From Labrus mixtus (taxonomy: Eukaryota > Chordata > Actinopteri > Labriformes > Labridae), in the NCBI RefSeq assembly GCF_963584025.1, contig NC_083625.1:3178629-3242628 (forward strand): a stretch of DNA of 64,000 nucleotides, in the 5' to 3' direction. The number at the start of each line of letters is the position of its first letter. Position 1 is the stretch's first letter. This document shows positions 37,501-46,100 of the stretch, piece by piece. The notes beneath the pieces were generated by a model. It was not told the origin of the DNA. It ran no database searches and was given only the letters and a program-made list of their open reading frames with translations. Both the position numbers and the translations under genes were made by a program.

Positions 37501-40500
37501 TTGGGAGAAAATCCTCCGAGTCATGAAATAGAAGTACAACTTCCTTTAAGACGTTTTATAACTGAACAATAGGCCAAGTGGTGATACTGGTGTGACCCTT
37601 TCAAAACAAATAGAGCAGATTCAGTATTCATCGTCGAGTCCTGACAGTTTGCTGACCGGATGCGTCCCGGTGACAAAACAATATCTGTCCAGCCGTCATG
37701 TCTCAGCTCCATTTAATGCTGATAAGAGCACGTTTGAATCTTTCTGCAGCTGCTGCCTCCCTTCTTTTGTTAAAGCTCGCTGCATTTTTCATAGTATTGA
37801 CATTAAGATAAATAATTAATACACGGTGTCTGTGTGCACACATGAACAGTGAGTACTCCGCCATTATTGATGAGGTACGAATTCAAAGAAAGCCGGGGAG
37901 AAATAATGAAAAAGTTCTCTGTATTTATTTGGTGGTTGGGGTTTTATAGATTTATTGGGTGCTTGGAATCTAGATGGGGCATCTGAGAATCTAATATGAG
38001 TGAATGGCAAAAATGAAACGCTTAGTTTGGTGGTCAAAACCAAACCGAGAGCAGCCTCTCAGAATAGCTCAAAGTGGAATATTTACTGCCTCTGTTTCCC
38101 CTTTTTTGTAGCCAACAACTGTCCTCCCCATCACCACCATCTCCTCGTCAGCACATACCCTGAAGGCTCTTTGTGATTTGGAAAATAATCCCTATTCTGT
38201 GGTTTCTTGGTTACTGGATTTTCTTTCAATGGCTGCATCAGTGATGTTTCTTTTGTCTTTGCAGAAGCTCATGGCCAGAAGCACAGCCTGCAGACGGTGC
38301 AGAATCTGCTGCAGGAAGAGGTGGCAAGAGCCGAGGAGCATTCAGAGGTGAGAAGACAAAAAGCAACAAAAAGGGAGGAAAATCAAAAAAATTGAGCCCG
38401 TTCGTCTCGTTCTCGCTGAAAATCAAACGCTGTCTTGCATCACTTTGGCAGCACGTTCGTGGGGGATTCTTGAAAAGCAGGCTGCAGTCTTTTCTGACAG
38501 CCCGCCCACTTCTGTGCAATCTGATCTCCAAAGACATGAGGGATATACATACAGAGAGTAATCTGCCAACATCTGAGTGCAACTAAACCCACCTCGAGCA
38601 CGCCGAGCTCTGCAGACATCCCTCTACATATGTTCTGCCAATCCTGCTTTCACATTTCAATCACTTAGACGTAGAGGTGCTACTCTTAAGATGAAGTGAG
38701 TCTGTTGCACTAAAATTAAAATACAGGTTTGTTTGTTTGCTAAATGAAGAAGTTGTTGCAAATGGATTTCTTCTGATTTGCATAGAAAACTGTGGGAAGA
38801 GAGTGAGTGAAAGCGTGGGCGAGTTTTAGAAAGATATTAGCATATGTGGGTGACTAAAGGCTGCTGTTCTGCTGCACAGATAAATAAACCAGATCCCGTC
38901 GCTGTTATCAATGCTTCACGTAGTCAAGGTGAAAATACACTTCACTCTTCCAACAGTACATCCAGAGAGAGAGCTTTACATTCATACTGGAGAGGACATG
39001 AGCATTAGACATGTTGTATTTTAAATATTAATAATATTCAGACTTTAAATCATGCTCCACTTTTCAGAGCAGAGTTACTTTACAGGATCGAACCACGATC
39101 AAAAAAACATTTCAGGGCTGCACTCATAAAGACAGACAACAATTAAATATGAATGTGTTCAAATAAAATCCCAAAAATATGAAGATAAAGAAGAAAAAAA
39201 GACACATTTATACTATAAATCTACGTTTCTAACCATGTTCTTAATTATTTAATTTTCTCTGTAGGTTGAATGAAAATCAGATTCATGCACTTCTAAGACT
39301 GAGTGAAATGTCAAAAGTTGAATTGACTTAAACAGCCAGACACAGCAGACCTAAACAAGTCATGTTTGTTTACATATTCTTCCACGTACCTCCTCTGGTA
39401 TCTTGTGCAGGTCTGGTTTTGTTTGTAGAGGCGTGTTATGTCTGCCTCCACCACAATGCAGCGGAGTAACACTGGGTTTTGTTTATTGCACTCATGGTCA
39501 TGAAAAGTGACCTTTTGAGAAGCCAAGAACAATGTACTGTTAAAAAAAGCAGACTCTGTGTAATCCACAAACCTCACTGTGAACAGATTTGAGCTTTTCG
39601 CTTGTGGTGAGGCGCAGAATGGAAACGAGAAATCAATCCTCTGCTGGCCTTGATGCGTTCAGAGTTATCAGAACATTTTGTGTGTGTGAAAGAGGACTGC
39701 AGCATTTCTTTAGTGTAAAAGATGTTTATCTATACTCTCCACCTGAGCTGTGGGTGGAACGTCACTGGCTGCCTTTCTCCTTTGCCCTCTCTCACCCTGG
39801 GCATCATGGCCATTTTAAGATTTTATTTAATCTGTTAATTTATCTCTGCATCTACCAATTACACAATCAGTCCTGTTTTTACCAATTATCATGGTCTTTT
39901 TTTACTGTTTGTTCAATGTTTTAACTTGTATGAGCTATGGGATACATATGGGATGAATACATTATCTTCCGATCCATGTAAATGTTTAATGGACTTCAGC
40001 TTGTGTAGCGCTTTTCTCTTCTTCTGACTACTCAAAGCACTTTCACACCGCAGGTCACACCTACACATTCACACACTGGTGGTAGAGGCTGCTGTGTAAA
40101 GAGTCCATCATTCATACACCACTGACAAAGCAGCGGGAGCAACATGGGGTTAAGTGTCTTGCCCAAGGACGCATCGGACCATGTAGCTTGAGGAGCTGGG
40201 GATTGAACCAACGACCCTCGCCCTTTCTCCTATCTATCTATTAGGACCTGACAGATTTGAGATTTTTAGGGCTGATACCGATATCTTTCTTAGATGTTTG
40301 TTCAATCAGTAGAGATCGATATAAATATACACATTTATTGCATTGATCCATTAAATGCAGTTATCAAAGACTTGTGGAAAAGATTTATAATGAAGAGAAG
40401 ATGGTCACTCGACTGGAAAATAACTGCTCATGTACGTGCATCACTCTATGGAGAGTGATGCTGCTTGTTGTAATCCATATAGCGCCCTCTGCTGGTGAAA

Positions 40501-41086
40501 GAGAACTGCTAGAGTAAAACAATGAAACTCAAATGAAATTCTGTTTGACTGGTGAATAAATCGAGTAATATCGTTGCGTACCTGCTGGCTGATTAATCGC
40601 TCGGGCTCATCTATCTGCTCACTCTCTTTACAAAGCTATCCAGACTCATACTATACACATGCATGTACTGACAAGACGAGTGTATGCACACGGCTGAGAC
40701 GGCACACACAGCTGCTGTTAAAAAACCATTTTTCATTATCCTGTCTAAATAATGATGAACAGGGATCAGTGGACTTTATTCTGTGTGTGCCGTAGAGATC
40801 TTCAGTCCAAGATAACGACGTTTCTAAATACTGTCTTGTCTCTGCGTGCTCAGTCAGCTCGTGGTGGATTATCAGTGGATCTTTCACAGTCAGTGTTTGA
40901 TAACAGGATATCATTGTCCCACTCGTATCAAACAGAATGTTCAACCAGACAGATCCGCTTTCAAGATACTGACCCGTTATATTTTTAGATGCCATTGTTC
41001 CTCTGAGTAGATAGAAAATAATTTACATGAAGCAGTAAAACAGAAAGACACATCGCATAAACATAGACGGACTTTAAGCCAGAAAT

Positions 41087-41143
<57 letters not shown>

Positions 41144-43085
41144 CTCTCTGGATGATGTCTTATTTATAATCATGCCGGACAAGCTTTGTCTTGTCAGAGT
41201 CTTGTGCACATAATCATAAGCACTTAAAAGTTATACAATTAACATTCAATCCTACTTGAAATATTGTCCTTAATGTCTCTGAGCATTTCTGGTATTTCTT
41301 TTGAATGCGGTGCAGTGAAGTTTGGTTATTCATTCCAAAAATTATACAATCAAATCTGCAAACAAATTATAGAGCAGTCACGGGGGTGATGTCCGTATCC
41401 TGAGCAGAGAGATACACAGGTGCTAAAAGTTTGAAAACATCTTGAACTGTAATAATACATGTAACAGTTTTTACTTTTGCAAAATTATCTCGTTCTTCTT
41501 CTAAACAATTAAAATAAACCAAAGTGCACTAAGAGAGAGCCCACTCTTAGTTTCCAAATTTCCTCCACTGTGTGCACGCCAAGCTCAAACCTCAGTGTTG
41601 AAAAATTAAGCCCATGCAGAAGTGTGGGCTTAATCTGCAAAACTGCAGTTCCTCAAGTGTCCACTTGAGGCTGGCTGCAGAAGACACAAAGGTCACATAC
41701 ACAGTCATTCTCAAATACATGTTTTTACAGCAGAAATAAACATGTTTACAGCCTGTTTCAAACGAGTTTGATCTGATTAGCTCATGTCTTTGTCAGCACA
41801 CACATACATAGGGTGGCTTTTTAAAAAAAAAACGTATCCATTTTGATTTTACAAAGACGTAAGAGTTATTTCTGAAAAGGGGGCGTTGCTGATCTGACCG
41901 ATAGGCAGGTGTGTTGTAGCTGTTTGTCAGGAGGCTTAAGGCCCGCCTCAGCTCAAGTTGACCCAAAATAAGTTTGAGACAGAATTTCTAATATGGCAAC
42001 CACCATCAATTGGCTTCAAAAAGTCCTCTTCAGAAACCATTGGTTGACATCACTGGGACTAACGCTACAGTTAATGGTGTATGCATCATTTCTTCTGAAT
42101 CTGTTGTGGAAGGAGCATGGCTGAATGTATCACTGACAAAGTAAACCAGCTTAAAGAGAGTTGGGTGGCAGCTGTTCTTATATGATGCATAATGTTATTG
42201 TTATGATTGTTGGAGCATGTGGTGCAAGACACTTTACTACCAAGTGTTATCCCAGCATATCTAACCTAAACTGGTGAGACTTCAGAGGCATTTAATATCT
42301 ATTACAGAATAAATGCCTAAATTTGGCCATGATACGTCAAATTCTGCCCGAGGCTTAGAATCTATTACAGCTCAAAAACACATCGGCTGGTGCCAGTGTT
42401 TGTCAGGTTTGATGATAATCGCTTGACCATCCATCACAGCAGTCGTTTGCATCCTGTCACATGACCCCGCAGGCTCAGCTGTCAATCAAACCTCAACAAG
42501 CCTTTAAAACCTAAAGGAGCATTTCTGAGGTTTTCAGAAGAACTATTTTATTATGATAAATATTAGAAATATTCACAATCAATTTCAAATCACCACTTCA
42601 AATACTTCTAACCGGACTGCCTTTGAATCTCCGCTGCCAAATGGATGAGATATGGACTCTAATCATCAAGCACATAAACGCTGCTGTATCTGTGGCTTGG
42701 CTTCTTCCTGATATCCACTGTGTGTTAAAAATAGACTGTTGGGAGATCTGTGTTAGATTAAAACAGTCGGGGGAGAGTTTGACCATAAGATTCTTCAAAT
42801 TAGTCACAGAAAAAACTTCTATCAATACAAAGTCTAATCATTTAATCCAAGTTGTCACAATACCAGAATTTTTAAACTTTGATCCGCTACTAGTACAAAT
42901 CAAACCACATATATACCAGTTTTGATTCCATGGCAACAAAAACAGAATTCCTAGACACCAAACACTTAGTCATTTCTTGGTTTTATTCAACAAAAGTTGC
43001 AAGCAAACTCCTCCACACTGTTTAAAATGCACAAAAACATGGACAACATCGAAACATTACCAATGTATGAGTTCAATGTAGACAG

Positions 43086-43116
<31 letters not shown>

Positions 43117-46100
43117 GGGTGAAAATGTAAATGTTTTTTTTTAAAAGCTTCAGGACTTTACAAAGGACTTTGGGGCGGCTGTGGCTCAGTCGGTAGAGTC
43201 AGTCCTCTCTCAACTGGAAGGTCGAGGGTTCGATCCCCAGCTTCTGCAGCTACATGTCTGATGTGTCCTTGGGTAAGACACTTAACCCTAAATTGCTCCC
43301 ACTGCTTCATCAGTGGTGTATGAATGGGATTAGATGGACTCTTTACAAATCAGCCTCTTAATGTGTAGGTGTAAAACTGCTCTGAGTAGTCAGAAGACTA
43401 GAAAATAAATATACAAACTCAAATCCATTTACTATTTATGATACCCATAATATAATGGTTAATTATAAACCCGTAAAGATCCAGATTGTATGGTTTTAAA
43501 ACACATGTTTACAAAAAGTATCAGTGTATCGAACATTTGGAAAACCTTAATCCATAGATATCATATGAGTGACTTTTCTTTTGAAACTCTGAAAGTCGTC
43601 TTGGATTTAATCATGATGTATTGTTCACACCTCAAACCCACACTGCTGCTCCGGGCTCACATTGATCCTCACAGCACCCTCCTCCCCCCCTGTTGACACC
43701 AGCTCCGCTCCGATCAATACCAGTGTGACTCAGTCATTAAAGTGTCTGTCCACTGATTGATTAAGCAACGCCACACACATGCCGAGCAGCCTCACCGAGC
43801 CAACACTGAGCAAACACCTCAGGACGTTTGTTACTGAGTCGAATTCATCAACACTTTTTTCACAAGATTAAAATAACCTCAGTTTTAATAACTGCATATT
43901 GAAGATTGACATATGAGCTAATTCATGCTGCCACATAGTTTTGATTTACTGATGAAATAAACCTTAAATTTGCACTCTCTCTGTGTGTGGGTCGATGCCT
44001 CAGAACTCTTCTAGTCAAGCTAAAATCTTACAAACATTTTCTCTCCTCTGATCGCCCCGGTTTGAGACGAAACCCCTCAGAGGGCCACTGCTTCAATTAG
44101 CAACCAGCTATGTGTTTTTTCTTACAGTTCTACATTCAACAGAGCAGTTTCCAAAACATCTTTGTTCAGAGATCACATGTGTTCACAGCAGTGGCATCGT
44201 GACCATGAAAATGTGGTAAAGCGTATCTTTCCTTTTGTGTTTGAGGAAAAAAAAAAAAAACCTCCTCCTTTGAAGACTCCAGCCAACAGCTTCTTCCTTT
44301 TGTCACACACATTTAAACCCTCTTCCTTTATTAGGGAGATTCCTCATCAGGTACCGACATGAAAATAGACGTCTGATGATGTCACAGGAAACAAATCTCA
44401 AACGTATTGTTGTCCCGAGTGCTCGTATAGATCGCTCACAGGCGGGTTCGCTGAGGTTTTTAATGACTCCTCTCTCTTTAAACTGAGTGTGTTTGGTGCT
44501 AAACTGAGAGCCCACACAGCAGACTTGTTTGGGGTTTAGACTTGACTTCACAGCTCCAGCTCCTCAAAGGATCTTGCTCATTATATGTTAAAGCTGTCGG
44601 ACTGCAGCCAAGTGGTCTGGACTGATGTTGTTAAGGAGTGCGCTGGCTGCCAAAGTGATGTATTCTCCTGTGGTGGTCTTTGTCCTTCACACACTTTCTA
44701 GAAACCTTTCAACCCTTTTTATGGTTTTATAATGGAGGATTTTCCTGCAGAAATCCTGCTACATTTATTTTCTTGATCCAAACCAAGACAGTTGATTTTT
44801 TTCCATTTTATTTTGTGTCAAATATCAAGTTACAGTCAGTACAAAGTTTGCAGGGAAACGACTAGTGATGATTGATGAGCTGTTAAGGCCCTGACACACC
44901 AAGCAGACGGCAAAGACGTCTGTCACGTCGCCTCACGTCTTGGCCTAAAAGTTGCACTTGAACACACCGCAAAGACTACAGCCGACGACCAACCACCACG
45001 TATGTTCTGCAAATGCGAGAGAGGAAAAAACCCGACATGCCAGCAGGGGGCGGTAGTCCGTTGTTGTGATACGAGAAGACCATTTTCACACCGCTGTCGC
45101 CCACCACTCGTATTATAGGTCGTCTACTAATGGAGAATAATGTCTGATAAAAAGTAGAAAATGGCGCTGGCGTTGTCAGCTCTTGGTCTTTTAGTGGGAA
45201 AAAGAAAAGAAGAGGCGGAGGAGACAAATAAGGAGAAACCGCACTAATGGGTGAAAGCATGGATACTACAGAGGCATGCTCAAGGGGCTTTACTGAACCT
45301 GAGAGGAGAGCTGGAGAGAAATGAAACCTCCCAACAGCCAATCAGAGAGAGCCCTCTCACCGACGCCGATTCAATGTTGAATCGCTTAAAAATCGGCTAA
45401 GTGAAACTTGTAACACCAATGTTTTCATCATCAATGAAAGTAGATTATTTTGGGGATTTGTGTTTTTCTTAAATATCAGAATAGTACAACCCCCCCCCCC
45501 CCCCCCCAAAAAAAAAAACTTTACATTTTGAAATGTCTTCCTCTTCCCAAAACCCCAACTTTTATCATTTTAATCTAATCAAGGAGAAATAAATACGGCA
45601 AAGACTCTCATTAGAACACAAGAACAAATGACATTAACCTCAAAATGGGACTTTAACGATGAAGCCGTTATCAAAATATTTGTCGTTCAGTTTCCGTCTC
45701 TTGACTGGCTGATAATCGTTTGCCATTTCTTCTCATCCTCAGAAATAAATATTGATCAAGTGAATATTGACAAAAGCAGATTTAGAAAACTGTGAAGTGC
45801 TGAATCACCTCAGTGAGCTTCTTCTTCAGTTAATAATGTTTGTATTATTCCACCACAGAGATATTTAATTTGAACTCAAGACCAGGAGAAATGAAATGTT
45901 TGAAAATGAACACTTGAATGCAGATTACTGTTTGCACACTCAGGATCAGAATGAAACAAGCTTCACATGTAACAGCTGTTGTGTGTTGGCAGTAAGGCCA
46001 ATTTAATTCTCTGTGGCCTGAGGTTATTTAACGGCGTCCGCGCCAGATGGAGACGCTCTCCGGTCACAGTGGGGGGAAGACTCGGAGGGAGGAGACGTAA

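Larger units (their letters stand above)
20380..38264. other. vps37d intron 2 (17.9 kb)
   Basis: It holds a hAT MITE (23568), a Harbinger-like MITE (29141), SINEs (29695, 30065, 35630), a LINE tail (30340), microsatellites and dispersed repeats (22040, 26030). The block from about 26900 to 28700 has few recognised repeats. Many short frames occur but none shows a protein family signature, so no nested gene is called. Confidence 0.85.

Noticed and set aside
38207..38582. Open frames around vps37d exon 3
   Set aside because: They are exon 3 read through its donor, or its complement; splice phases define the real exon.
43173..43260. tRNA gene
   Set aside because: A and B boxes are present, but the same text continues into a SINE body and recurs elsewhere in the window with the body attached.
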